Source: Citrobacter sp. Marseille-Q6884
Lineage (GTDB): Bacteria; Pseudomonadota; Gammaproteobacteria; Enterobacterales; Enterobacteriaceae
NCBI RefSeq assembly: GCF_945906775.1
Contig: NZ_CAMDRE010000001.1
Location: forward strand, 434,001-498,000
DNA length: 64,000 nt
Reading direction: 5' to 3'
This document shows positions 35,762 through 43,991 of the stretch, piece after piece. The position numbers and the translations under genes were made by a program. Below the pieces are notes generated by a model. That model saw only the letters and a program-made list of their open reading frames with translations. It had not been told where the DNA came from and searched no databases. The number at the start of each line of letters is the position of its first letter. Positions within the stretch are counted from its first letter, which is position 1.

Positions 35762-37609
35762 ATGGAGCAAAACCCGCAGTCACAGCTGAAGCTTCTTGTC
35801 CAACGTGGTAAGGAGCAAGGCTATCTGACCTATGCCGAGGTCAATGACCATCTGCCGGAAGATATCGTCGATTCCGATCAAATCGAAGACATCATCCAAA
35901 TGATCAATGACATGGGTATTCAGGTGATGGAAGAAGCACCGGATGCCGATGATCTGCTGCTTGCCGAAACCTCCAACAGCACCGATGAAGACGCGGAAGA
36001 AGCGGCTGCCCAGGTTCTGTCCAGCGTTGAGTCCGAAATCGGCCGTACAACTGACCCGGTACGCATGTACATGCGTGAAATGGGTACCGTTGAACTGTTA
36101 ACCCGTGAAGGCGAAATTGATATCGCTAAGCGTATCGAAGACGGGATTAACCAGGTTCAATGCTCCGTTGCCGAATACCCGGAAGCTATCACCTACCTGC
36201 TTGAACAATACGATCGCGTTGAAGCTGAAGAAGCGCGTCTCTCCGATCTGATCACCGGCTTTGTTGATCCGAACGCGGAAGAAGAGATGGCGCCAACAGC
36301 GACCCACGTCGGTTCGGAACTCTCTCAGGAAGAGATGGATGACGACGAAGACGAAGATGAAGAAGACGGCGACGACGACAGCAGCGATGACGACAACAGC
36401 ATCGACCCTGAATTAGCGCGTGAGAAATTCGCTGAGCTGCGTACGCAGTACGAAGTCACCCGCGATACCATCAAAGCGAAAGGCCGCAGCCATGCAGCCG
36501 CGCAGGAAGAAATTCAGAAGCTGTCTGAAGTGTTCAAACAGTTCCGCCTGGTGCCGAAACAGTTCGACTACCTGGTCAACAGCATGCGCGTCATGATGGA
36601 CCGTGTGCGTACTCAGGAACGTCTGATCATGAAGCTCTGCGTTGAGCAGTGCAAAATGCCGAAGAAAAACTTCATCACCCTGTTCACTGGTAACGAAACC
36701 AGTGAAACCTGGTTCAACGCGGCAATCGCGATGAACAAGCCGTGGTCTGAAAAACTGCACGATGTTACTGATGACGTTCACCGCGCCCTGCAGAAACTGC
36801 AGCAGATTGAAGAAGAGACCGGCCTGACCATTGAGCAGGTTAAAGACATCAACCGTCGTATGTCCATCGGTGAAGCGAAAGCCCGCCGTGCGAAAAAAGA
36901 GATGGTTGAAGCGAACTTGCGTCTGGTTATCTCCATTGCCAAGAAATACACCAACCGTGGCCTGCAGTTCCTGGATCTGATTCAGGAAGGTAACATCGGC
37001 CTGATGAAAGCGGTTGATAAGTTTGAATACCGTCGCGGCTACAAGTTCTCCACCTATGCAACCTGGTGGATCCGTCAGGCGATCACCCGTTCGATCGCGG
37101 ATCAGGCGCGTACCATCCGTATCCCGGTACATATGATTGAGACCATCAACAAACTCAACCGTATCTCCCGTCAGATGCTGCAAGAGATGGGTCGTGAGCC
37201 GACGCCGGAAGAACTGGCTGAACGCATGCTGATGCCGGAAGACAAGATCCGTAAAGTGCTGAAGATCGCCAAAGAGCCTATCTCCATGGAAACGCCAATC
37301 GGTGATGATGAAGATTCGCATCTGGGTGATTTCATCGAGGATACCACCCTCGAGCTGCCGCTGGACTCAGCCACCACCGAGAGCCTGCGTGCCGCAACGC
37401 ACGACGTTCTGGCTGGCCTGACAGCGCGTGAAGCGAAAGTCCTGCGTATGCGTTTCGGTATTGATATGAACACCGACCACACGCTGGAAGAAGTGGGTAA
37501 ACAGTTCGACGTTACCCGCGAACGTATCCGTCAGATCGAAGCGAAGGCATTGCGTAAACTGCGCCATCCGAGCCGTTCTGAAGTGCTGCGTAGCTTCCTC
37601 GACGATTAA
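35762..37609 (+). CDS. rpoD: RNA polymerase sigma factor RpoD (sigma 70)
   Basis: 615 residues from ATG 35762 (MEQNPQSQLKLL), as in E. coli (613). Region 1.1 is followed by 1.2, an acidic non-conserved region (DDDEDEDEEDGDDDSSDDDN) and regions 2.1-2.4 with the core- and -10-binding helix YKFSTYATWWIRQAITR. Regions 3 and 4.2 follow, the latter with TLEEVGKQFDVTRERIRQIE for -35 recognition. The 24 upstream codons of the open frame lie in the dnaG-rpoD spacer. It is the last gene of the operon. Confidence 0.99.
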   Translation: MEQNPQSQLKLLVQRGKEQGYLTYAEVNDHLPEDIVDSDQIEDIIQMINDMGIQVMEEAPDADDLLLAETSNSTDEDAEEAAAQVLSSVESEIGRTTDPVRMYMREMGTVELLTREGEIDIAKRIEDGINQVQCSVAEYPEAITYLLEQYDRVEAEEARLSDLITGFVDPNAEEEMAPTATHVGSELSQEEMDDDEDEDEEDGDDDSSDDDNSIDPELAREKFAELRTQYEVTRDTIKAKGRSHAAAQEEIQKLSEVFKQFRLVPKQFDYLVNSMRVMMDRVRTQERLIMKLCVEQCKMPKKNFITLFTGNETSETWFNAAIAMNKPWSEKLHDVTDDVHRALQKLQQIEEETGLTIEQVKDINRRMSIGEAKARRAKKEMVEANLRLVISIAKKYTNRGLQFLDLIQEGNIGLMKAVDKFEYRRGYKFSTYATWWIRQAITRSIADQARTIRIPVHMIETINKLNRISRQMLQEMGREPTPEELAERMLMPEDKIRKVLKIAKEPISMETPIGDDEDSHLGDFIEDTTLELPLDSATTESLRAATHDVLAGLTAREAKVLRMRFGIDMNTDHTLEEVGKQFDVTRERIRQIEAKALRKLRHPSRSEVLRSFLDD

Positions 37610-37626
37610 TCTCGCCGCATTTACAC

Positions 37627-37652
37627 AAACGCCACCGCAAGGTGGCGTTTTT
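37627..37652 (+). terminator. Terminator of the rpoD operon
   Basis: aaacgccacc gcaa ggtggcgttttt is a strong GC stem with a T-run, 17 bases after the rpoD stop, between converging rpoD and mug. It can work on both strands. Confidence 0.92.
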
Positions 37653-37654
37653 CT

Positions 37655-38161
37655 TTACAGTCCGCGAACAACCAGCGCCTCATCTAACTCCCGATACGCC
37701 TCAACCAGTTTTTCCAGCGTAATCCGGCTCAACCCACTGGGGTTTGGCAGCACCCAAATCTGCGTTGCACCAATCGTCAACGTTTGTTTCCCCCACTGCG
37801 CACCGCGCTGGCTAAAACCTTGTTCAAAGGCCTGTTTGCCCAGGATCGCTAACGCCGAAGGCTGATAGTCCTCTATCTTCTCAACGAGCTTGCGGCCACC
37901 ACTGCGCATTTCTTGCAGCTTCACTTCATTGGCTTGCACCGTCGGTCTGTCGACAAATTTGGTCACGCCACAGCGGAAATCCAGCAATTGCTCCGCCTCT
38001 TCCGGCTTTAACTGACGATCGGTAAAACCGGCCTGATGAATGACCTTCCAGAAGCGGTTAGCAGGATGTGCAAAGGGGAACCCCGTACCCGCCGAAGAGA
38101 GCCCCGGATTGATGCCACAAAAAACCACCCGTAGCCCCGGCGCCAGAATATCCTTAACCAT
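37655..38161 (-). CDS. mug: G/U mismatch-specific DNA glycosylase
   Basis: 168 residues from ATG 38161 (MVKDILAPGLRVVF), the E. coli Mug length; CGGAGTG lies 5 bases upstream. It removes uracil and ethenocytosine opposite G in double-stranded DNA. GINPGLSSAGTGFPFAHPANRFW holds the catalytic Asn of the Mug/TDG subfamily, and NPSGLSR is the intercalation loop. The more upstream start (38191) would add unconserved residues. Confidence 0.96.
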   Translation of the reverse strand: MVKDILAPGLRVVFCGINPGLSSAGTGFPFAHPANRFWKVIHQAGFTDRQLKPEEAEQLLDFRCGVTKFVDRPTVQANEVKLQEMRSGGRKLVEKIEDYQPSALAILGKQAFEQGFSQRGAQWGKQTLTIGATQIWVLPNPSGLSRITLEKLVEAYRELDEALVVRGL

Positions 38162-38285
38162 AATCACTCCGAAAAATACGTCAGGGGACAAGTATAACGG
38201 ACTGAAAACACATTGTTTATAAAAACAGCATCCGTACGCTTATGGCTGGATTGCAACGCGGAGTTACTTTATAATCCACCGCCAC

Positions 38286-38361
38286 GGCCCCTTAGCTCAG
38301 TGGTTAGAGCAGGCGACTCATAATCGCTTGGTCGCTGGTTCAAGTCCAGCAGGGGCCACCA
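38286..38361 (+). tRNA. ileX: tRNA-Ile (CAU anticodon, ileX)
   Basis: A 76-nt cloverleaf from GGCCCCTTAGCTCAGTGG to the encoded CCA; the acceptor stem pairs GGCCCC with GGGGCC. The anticodon CAU is at 38319-38321. The sequence is the minor isoleucine tRNA type in which TilS makes lysidine at C34 so that it reads AUA, and it follows mug as in E. coli. A P2-family prophage begins immediately behind its 3' end, so the tRNA is the attachment site and is left intact. Confidence 0.95.
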
Positions 38362-38400
38362 AATTTTAGCTTTAAAATCATATAATTAAGCCACTCTAAA
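38340..38400. other. Prophage attachment junction (att) at ileX
   Basis: Host sequence ends with the ileX 3' half and prophage-type sequence (terminators, then ogr) begins within about 60 bases. The shared att core must lie in or just after the tRNA 3' end, but the second copy is beyond the window, so its exact extent cannot be given. Confidence 0.6.
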
Positions 38401-38412
38401 GAGTGGCTTTTT
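38391..38412 (+). terminator. Terminator after ileX
   Basis: agccactcta aagagtggct followed by a T-run, 30 bases behind the tRNA on the plus strand. Confidence 0.85.
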
Positions 38413-38437
38413 TGTTGTCTCGTTTTTAAGTGGCGAT

Positions 38438-38468
38438 AAAATGGCGGTGGATTTTATACCGCCATTTT
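38438..38468. terminator. Inverted repeat aaaatggcggt/accgccatttt
   Basis: An 11-bp perfect stem with A/T tails on both sides, lying between the tRNA terminator and the ogr terminator. Bidirectional terminator or part of the phage att region. Confidence 0.55.
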
Positions 38469-38479
38469 CCTGAGCGTAT

Positions 38480-38503
38480 AAAAAAACCCGCACACGGCGG
38501 GCA
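38480..38503 (-). terminator. Terminator of the phage D/ogr transcript
   Basis: On the minus strand GCCCGC CGTGT GCGGG followed by seven T, 15 bases after the ogr stop. It ends the late F operon and the ogr message. Confidence 0.85.
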
Positions 38504-38518
38504 TTTAACGTAAATTTA

Positions 38519-38737
38519 TCAGAGCCACAATGACCGCTGACCACCGACAGTCGGGTGCGGCGGTGCCGGGTCGATAGCTCCTGGAGTAACAATAAAGCGC
38601 TCTATCGTTTCCATTGTCATAAACGTACAACTACAGTTGATGTTCTGGCATTGGTGGTAGCGCTCTTTTGTATTCTCTGTTAAATAGCGGCTTGTTCGTG
38701 CATGTGCGGCATGATGACACTTTGGACAATGAAACAT
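38519..38737 (-). CDS. ogr: Late-gene transcription activator Ogr
   Basis: 72 residues, the size of P2 Ogr, a zinc-finger activator of the late promoters through the RNA polymerase alpha C-terminal domain. MFHCPKCHHAAHARTSRY and YHQCQNINCSCTF supply the CxxC ... CxxxxC zinc ligands. I start at ATG 38737 and ignore the 40 upstream codons of the open frame. It lies after D at the edge of the prophage, as in P2. Confidence 0.95.
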   Translation of the reverse strand: MFHCPKCHHAAHARTSRYLTENTKERYHQCQNINCSCTFMTMETIERFIVTPGAIDPAPPHPTVGGQRSLWL

Positions 38738-38804
38738 AACCCACCCTACTATTCTCAATTCGTGAATCAATGATAAACAGCAATTCACTTTTTGTGAATA
38801 CATT

Positions 38805-39974
38805 TTATTCATCATCCGGTTCAGCACTGTACTCCACATCGGAGAGCTTAACCTCAAGCTCTAAGCCCGTCGTGAATCCATTATTATTCAGATTGTGAGT
38901 TACCTTACTGATTAACCATGCCTGCTCATCTATGACGCGCTTAAAGCCCGACACGCGCACCGGTGTCTCGGGGAATAAATCAGCCCGACCGAGCGCCAGT
39001 GTAATTGAAAACTCCGCAACGCCTCGCTGCAACTTATCCCACTTAGCCTGAGCTGCTCGCATCGCCTGAGCCTTTGAAGCGTAGACCGTCGTCAGCGCCA
39101 GCACGTTATCAGCCTCACCGGCCATATACTCACCCTCGCGCGCTTCCTGCTCTTTTTTGGCTTTTGTCTTTTTGCTGACCGGCTTTGCTTTCGGGTGTTC
39201 CAGTGCGCGCAGGTGCTTCTCTTTTGGTTTACGTTTCAGCGTTACCTTTTGCTTTTGCGGCTTAGGGTCTTTAGTGTGCAACCATTTTGCCGTTACGCCG
39301 GTATAAGCCCCACGGTCGGCAATGGCAAACTGATGACGGTCACCATCACTTCGGGTCAGTGTCATTTGTGGGACGGGTCTACCACTGGCCGTCACTGCGC
39401 TACCGGCTTTCAGAAACAGCAATTTCCCCGCTTTCACTGATACTGTCGCCCCGTTGCGCTCAGCCAGTCTGGTCAAAAATACTGCGTCGGACTCCTGCGA
39501 CTGGTCGATATGCGGTACCGGGATTTTTTTCAGCGAATCCGCGACGCTGGCCGTCAGTTTATTGCGTTTTGCGATGGCGCTGACCAGCTCACCGAGAGTG
39601 GTGTCGTGCCATGATTCCTCGCGCCGTGAATTGAGCGTTCCGCGAAAATCTGCGCTACGCGCACGGATGGTCAGCGTATCAGGCGCGCCCCGGTGCTCAA
39701 TCTCATCAACAGTGAAATCGCCCTTATTCAGAAGTCCCGACCCTTGCCAGCCAAGCCACAGCGTCAGCACTGCCCCGCGCAGGGGTAACTCGACTTTGCC
39801 GTCGGTATCGTCGAGCTCAATGTCGAGTTGGTCAGCTTCAAACCCCCGGTTGTCGGTCATAGTGAGAGAAATCAACCTGTCACTAAAATTGCTGGTAATG
39901 TCCTGGCTGTTCAGCGTCAGCATAAATGCCGGGGCAAGGCTTACTCCGGCGTCAATGGCCATGCCCGTCATCAT
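38805..39974 (-). CDS. D: Tail protein D (spike-hub, late control)
   Basis: 389 residues; P2 gpD has 387. The baseplate hub, related to T4 gp27 and the VgrG first half, carries the V spike. Phage_GPD-type features are visible, including a Lys/Pro-rich linker (KPKEKHLRALEHPKAKPVSKKTKAKKE) in the C-terminal half. It overlaps U as ATGA and is the last structural gene of the F operon. Confidence 0.95.
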   Translation of the reverse strand: MMTGMAIDAGVSLAPAFMLTLNSQDITSNFSDRLISLTMTDNRGFEADQLDIELDDTDGKVELPLRGAVLTLWLGWQGSGLLNKGDFTVDEIEHRGAPDTLTIRARSADFRGTLNSRREESWHDTTLGELVSAIAKRNKLTASVADSLKKIPVPHIDQSQESDAVFLTRLAERNGATVSVKAGKLLFLKAGSAVTASGRPVPQMTLTRSDGDRHQFAIADRGAYTGVTAKWLHTKDPKPQKQKVTLKRKPKEKHLRALEHPKAKPVSKKTKAKKEQEAREGEYMAGEADNVLALTTVYASKAQAMRAAQAKWDKLQRGVAEFSITLALGRADLFPETPVRVSGFKRVIDEQAWLISKVTHNLNNNGFTTGLELEVKLSDVEYSAEPDDE

Positions 39975-40456
39975 GCGGTCAGCCCTCCGAGCATACCCTG
40001 CAGCTTATCGGTCAGGTTACCGGCAGAGTCAAGCAGCTCGCTGGCCTGCTTATTCAGGTCGCCAAACATCGCTGCCAGTGATTCGTCGACCCGTTTCAGC
40101 GAAAGTGTGAAATCAATCTTTCTGGCCGCGCCATCACTGAAAAATTCAGTGTGTGTAGTCGAGACTTTATCGACGATATACATTCCGAGAATATTGCCGG
40201 TACCCTCAATCAGCGGCCACGCTCTGCCCTCGTCGGCCATCAGCTCAACCGCCCTCAGTGATATACGGCCGCCGGTAATGGCAGGGTAAAGCGTACCGGC
40301 AAGCTGAATGGAGGTTTCCCCCTCACCGAGAAACTGATAAGCGGGAGGTTTACCAACCCTGTCATTAGACACCCAGCGGTAATCCTTCGAGTGTTGCATC
40401 GACTGATAAGGCAGGGTGCGGCGTTCAAATACAAACATTCCAAGTGCAAGCATCAT
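39971..40456 (-). CDS. U: Tail terminator/completion protein U
   Basis: 161 residues; P2 gpU has about 159. It caps the tail tube at the head-proximal end. MFVFERRTLPYQSMQHSKDYRW is the conserved start of the family. Two adjacent ATG codons follow a G-rich ribosome site; I use the first. It ends inside the D start (ATGA). Confidence 0.94.
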   Translation of the reverse strand: MMLALGMFVFERRTLPYQSMQHSKDYRWVSNDRVGKPPAYQFLGEGETSIQLAGTLYPAITGGRISLRAVELMADEGRAWPLIEGTGNILGMYIVDKVSTTHTEFFSDGAARKIDFTLSLKRVDESLAAMFGDLNKQASELLDSAGNLTDKLQGMLGGLTA

Positions 40457-40470
40457 TTTTTATTCCCCCC

Positions 40471-42912
40471 TCAGTCATGGCTCATACTGGCGCGCTGCCG
40501 TGCACGCTTCTCGCGCTCAATCTGTTCGAGTGTGTCGCGTAACTGTCGGTCAAGCTGATGCCCCGGCGCAACGCCACCCGGCAAAGTGATGTTGTATTCA
40601 CTTTTACTCTGGTCAATGTAAGAGCGTCCCGCCGGTGCGGTCACTGGCTGATAAGCCTGATAACCACCATATGTGCTGGTTGCCGGGATGTAGGAATTAC
40701 CCTGTGTAGCGGAGTTGGTTTTTGCTGCGGTCTTGTCCAGGCTGCCTGACTCTTTGTTGATGATACCGAGCTTTTCGAGAAGCCAGTCGACACCGCTGCG
40801 CAACTTGTTAAATACATTGAGCGGAGCCATCAAAGCAGAGGCCAGCGTCTGACCAAATATGACGCCGACATTTTTGCAGCTATCGAGTGTTTCCTGCGCG
40901 GCCTTGACCGGTGCTATAAGGTCTTTAAACCACTGCCAGACGCCGCGCAGTTTCTCACCGAGACCATCAAAAACTGGTGCCAGTGGAGCGAACATTTCCC
41001 TGACAGGAGCAAAGGCGCTCATGACTCCCTCAATCACCCCCGAGAAAAATGCGCTGACTGGCTCCCAATATTTACGGATGAGTAACGCCCCGGCCACAAT
41101 CGCCGCCCCCACAGCCACAATCGGCCAGGTAATCGCGCCGAGTGCGGTCAAAATGGCGCTACCGGCGACAGTAAAGACCGTACCCAGCACGCCAGCAGCA
41201 GCGATAATGGCGTTAATCCCCATGACAACCGGCCATGCAACGAGACCAATGCCGCCGATGATGCCAATCAGAGCCAGCGCACCACCGGCAATGATGCCAA
41301 TAGTTTCCGCTAACCCTTTGTTGTCTTTGATCCATCCGTCGAGCTTTAACACGTATTGTGTGGCGGTTTGGGTCAGCTTGCGCAGAGAGCCCTCTTGCTG
41401 GTCAAAAAGGTCGGTACCGACAGCCTCATAAGCAGACTGAAACTCTTTAAAGTCGCCGCCGAGGTTATCCTGCATAACCTTAACCAGTTCCTCGGTTTTA
41501 CCGTCTGATGCTTTCAGCGCGGCGGCTAGCTGGTCGAGCTTGCCGCTGGCCGCTGCCGCCATCAGCACGTTAGCCGATGAGCTGGCTTCTTCGCCGAATA
41601 TGGTTTTCATGTATTCGGCTTGCTGGGCGGTACCGAGATTGTTGCGCTTAAAGCTGGCCTGCATTTCTTTCAGGATGGTAAAAATCGGGCGCGTATTACC
41701 TTTGCTGTCCGAGGTTTTGACACCCAGCTCCTTGAGGGCATCCCATGCTTTGCCGGTCGGTGCCTGCAGGCGGCTTAACACCGCACGGCTCCCGGTACCG
41801 GCCATCGAACCAGTAATTTTCGCATCATGCAGAGCCCCCACCATCGCGGCGGTCTCTTCAATACTGACACCTGCATTTTTTGCCACCGGCGCGGCATAGG
41901 TCATAGCATCGCTGAGGCCGTCAAAGTCGGCGGCGGTTTTGTTCATCACCGTAGACAGCACATCGCCAATATGTGCGACTTTGTCATTTGAAAGCTGAAA
42001 CGCGGAGCGCATCCCCATCAGTAACGCGGCGTTTTCCTCCATTGTGCGACGGTTAGCAAGCGCCATATTCAGAGTAACTGGCGTTGTCACCTGAATCGCT
42101 GCGGCATCACCACCACCTTTTGCGATAATAATCTGCGCACTCGCAGCATCGTCGGCAGAGGCGGCGGTATTGTCGCCGAGCTGTCGCGCCTGTTTGCGTA
42201 ATGCCTGCATTTCTGGCGACTGCTTATCGACCCCGAGCACAGCCTGCAGCTCGGAATTTTTCTGCGCAAAGTCATAACCGGGCATCAGCAATTTAACCCC
42301 GGCCATCGTTCCCGCTGTCGCAATACCTACCCCGGCAGCGCCTGCTGCGGCCATGTTACCGGCAAGCTCCTTACCTGATTTATATCGTTCTTTCACGCGG
42401 TTTAAGTGCGCCTGCTGTGCGCTGACCTTCGCCAGCGCCTCGCGCTGCCGGTTGAGTTGTGCTGTCGTTTCACTGATGCGGTTTTTTAATCCTCGCTCGT
42501 CATTAGCAAGGTTGCGGGTATTGATTCCGGCAGCACCCAGTTCGCGTTGCTGGCGTTTTACCGACTCGGTGAGGCTGTTGTATTTGACCTGCAGACCATC
42601 AGCCGCACGTTTTGCCGATTCAAGCACCTGCGCCTGCGCACGCGTTGGCCGTTCGGTATTTTTAAATTGGGTGGCAAGCTCCTCGGCTTCACGTTTCGCT
42701 TTTTCAAGCGCCTGACCGGTTACGGCCAGTTGCGCGCTTGTCTTACGAAAGCCGTCGATTTTCGACGCCTGACCATTCAGGTCACGCAGCCCTTTTTGTG
42801 TGGTGCGAATATCACCCGACAGGGTTTTACTCGCGGTCTGGATAGATTTAAGCGGTCGGGTCGCCTGGTCGACCGCTTTCAGCAATACCTCAAGCCTCAG
42901 GTTATTACTCAT
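40471..42912 (-). CDS. T: Tail tape measure protein T
   Basis: 813 residues, long and mainly helical, setting tail length. The N-terminal third is coiled coil (SLTESVKRQQRELG and similar). The TP901-type core carries GMRSAFQLSNDKVAHIGDVL, several hydrophobic helices lie at about 540-610 (IIGGIGLVAWPVVMGINAI), and the C-terminus is basic. Its ATG overlaps the end of the E' frame (AATGAGTAA). Confidence 0.95.
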   Translation of the reverse strand: MSNNLRLEVLLKAVDQATRPLKSIQTASKTLSGDIRTTQKGLRDLNGQASKIDGFRKTSAQLAVTGQALEKAKREAEELATQFKNTERPTRAQAQVLESAKRAADGLQVKYNSLTESVKRQQRELGAAGINTRNLANDERGLKNRISETTAQLNRQREALAKVSAQQAHLNRVKERYKSGKELAGNMAAAGAAGVGIATAGTMAGVKLLMPGYDFAQKNSELQAVLGVDKQSPEMQALRKQARQLGDNTAASADDAASAQIIIAKGGGDAAAIQVTTPVTLNMALANRRTMEENAALLMGMRSAFQLSNDKVAHIGDVLSTVMNKTAADFDGLSDAMTYAAPVAKNAGVSIEETAAMVGALHDAKITGSMAGTGSRAVLSRLQAPTGKAWDALKELGVKTSDSKGNTRPIFTILKEMQASFKRNNLGTAQQAEYMKTIFGEEASSSANVLMAAAASGKLDQLAAALKASDGKTEELVKVMQDNLGGDFKEFQSAYEAVGTDLFDQQEGSLRKLTQTATQYVLKLDGWIKDNKGLAETIGIIAGGALALIGIIGGIGLVAWPVVMGINAIIAAAGVLGTVFTVAGSAILTALGAITWPIVAVGAAIVAGALLIRKYWEPVSAFFSGVIEGVMSAFAPVREMFAPLAPVFDGLGEKLRGVWQWFKDLIAPVKAAQETLDSCKNVGVIFGQTLASALMAPLNVFNKLRSGVDWLLEKLGIINKESGSLDKTAAKTNSATQGNSYIPATSTYGGYQAYQPVTAPAGRSYIDQSKSEYNITLPGGVAPGHQLDRQLRDTLEQIEREKRARQRASMSHD

Positions 42913-43024
42913 TGTGGTTTCCGCTACGCTGCAGCGCCTTTTCGCGCCATGTGATGAGCTCGCACAGGCTCAGGGAATAGAGCTCTGATGGCGGCCAGTG
43001 GAATATCACTGCGATATCCGCCAT
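42905..43024 (-). CDS. E': Tail chaperone E' (GpE frame)
   Basis: A 39-codon frame (MADIAVIFHWPPSELYSL then SLCELITWREKALQRSG and a short tail). It is the E' part of the P2 E+E' tail-assembly chaperone and is normally reached by a -1 frameshift from E. Upstream of its ATG the frame stays open back to the slip site, which supports the fusion rather than independent translation. It overlaps the T start. Confidence 0.9.
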   Translation of the reverse strand: MADIAVIFHWPPSELYSLSLCELITWREKALQRSGNHNE

Positions 43025-43056
43025 CAGGTCATCGGTCGACAGGTCGGGCGGGAAAT

Positions 43057-43392
43057 CTATTCCGCCGAAGCCGGTGACAAAAAACCAATCACCTTAGCGG
43101 CCAGCGACAGCATATCTGGCAGGTTCATCGCGGTGAGTTCCTGCGTGGTGAGTGCCGGATAGGTCATGCGGGGCAGCACCTTAATCAGCGCATCGACCTC
43201 GGACTGCGCCACCGCCGCCAGACTGACGCCACGCAGGGTACCTGCGTTCGGTTCAATCAGGGTGACCTTTTCAATCGTCTGACCGGCGCGCTTAATCGGC
43301 TTGTCGAGGGTCACGACGTTCGGGTTTACGGTGTCAATTTCATTGCCAGCCGTATCAACAAATTCAGGGGTTTTGCGTGGAGCTTTTGCCAT
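43057..43392 (-). CDS. E: Tail assembly protein E
   Basis: A 111-residue protein of the Phage_P2_E / tail_chaperone family, longer than P2 gpE (91) by an N-terminal stretch. It ends GFLSPASAE, and the slip site T_TTT_TTG lies nine codons before the stop. A fraction of ribosomes shift to -1 and continue through FFVTGFGGIDFPPDLSTDD into E', making the E+E' fusion needed to start the tail around T. Confidence 0.93.
   Translation of the reverse strand: MAKAPRKTPEFVDTAGNEIDTVNPNVVTLDKPIKRAGQTIEKVTLIEPNAGTLRGVSLAAVAQSEVDALIKVLPRMTYPALTTQELTAMNLPDMLSLAAKVIGFLSPASAE
43078..43084 (-). other. -1 ribosomal frameshift site TTTTTTG (E to E+E')
   Basis: On the minus strand GGT TTT TTG TCA in E contains the slippery heptamer T TTT TTG. 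A -1 slip gives TTT TTT GTC ACC and an open frame through to the E' stop at 42905. Lambda G/GT and P2 E/E' use the same kind of slip. Confidence 0.88.
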
Positions 43393-43454
43393 GATGTTTT
43401 TCTCTGCTCTGAATGGGGGTAATAACCGGCCAGCAGTGCTGACCGGTCAGGGAA

Positions 43455-43976
43455 TTACAGCAGCCCGATTGCGCGGCGGTGCTGCTCCAGACGGTCGACA
43501 TCGTTCACCTTCTCGACCATGTTGACGGTGTCGATTTCGATAATGTCGCTACCATCAATCGTGAGGCGGTAATAGGTGCAGACGGTCGACAGTTTGGTCG
43601 AGGTGTTTTCACCCTGCTTATTCTCGCCGCCGTCGATTTCTTTATGACGGCCACGCATGACCACCTCGACAGCAACGATTTCGCCAGTGTCGTCACGCTG
43701 GTAAGATCCAGCAAAACGCAGCGGCACGGCATCAGCACCCGGTGCCGCATACTGCGCCCACAGCGCCACATCAGGCAGGCCACCGACAGACCATTCGACG
43801 GTGAGCGCATCATCGTCGAGACCAAGGTCAATCGCCGCCGCGCCATTCATGCCGCCGCCGCGATAGTTTTCGAGCTTGCGGGTCAGCTTCGGCAGTGTCA
43901 CGGATTCAACAACGCCCATATAGCTAAGGCCGTCATTGAACATGTTCAGATATTTAAGTTTGCGGGGTAGTGCCAT
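43455..43976 (-). CDS. FII: Major tail tube protein FII
   Basis: 173 residues, as in P2 gpFII (172). MALPRKLKYLNMFNDGLSYMGVVE is the conserved start and VDRLEQHRRAIGLL the end. It forms the inner tube of the contractile tail and follows FI at 15 bases. Confidence 0.96.
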   Translation of the reverse strand: MALPRKLKYLNMFNDGLSYMGVVESVTLPKLTRKLENYRGGGMNGAAAIDLGLDDDALTVEWSVGGLPDVALWAQYAAPGADAVPLRFAGSYQRDDTGEIVAVEVVMRGRHKEIDGGENKQGENTSTKLSTVCTYYRLTIDGSDIIEIDTVNMVEKVNDVDRLEQHRRAIGLL

Positions 43977-43991
43977 GTTGTTTCAGGCTCC

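Noticed and set aside
36413..37321. 302-codon open frame antisense to rpoD
   Set aside because: It is a mirror frame of strongly biased codons in rpoD, with no ribosome site and a low-complexity His/Phe/Asp-rich product.
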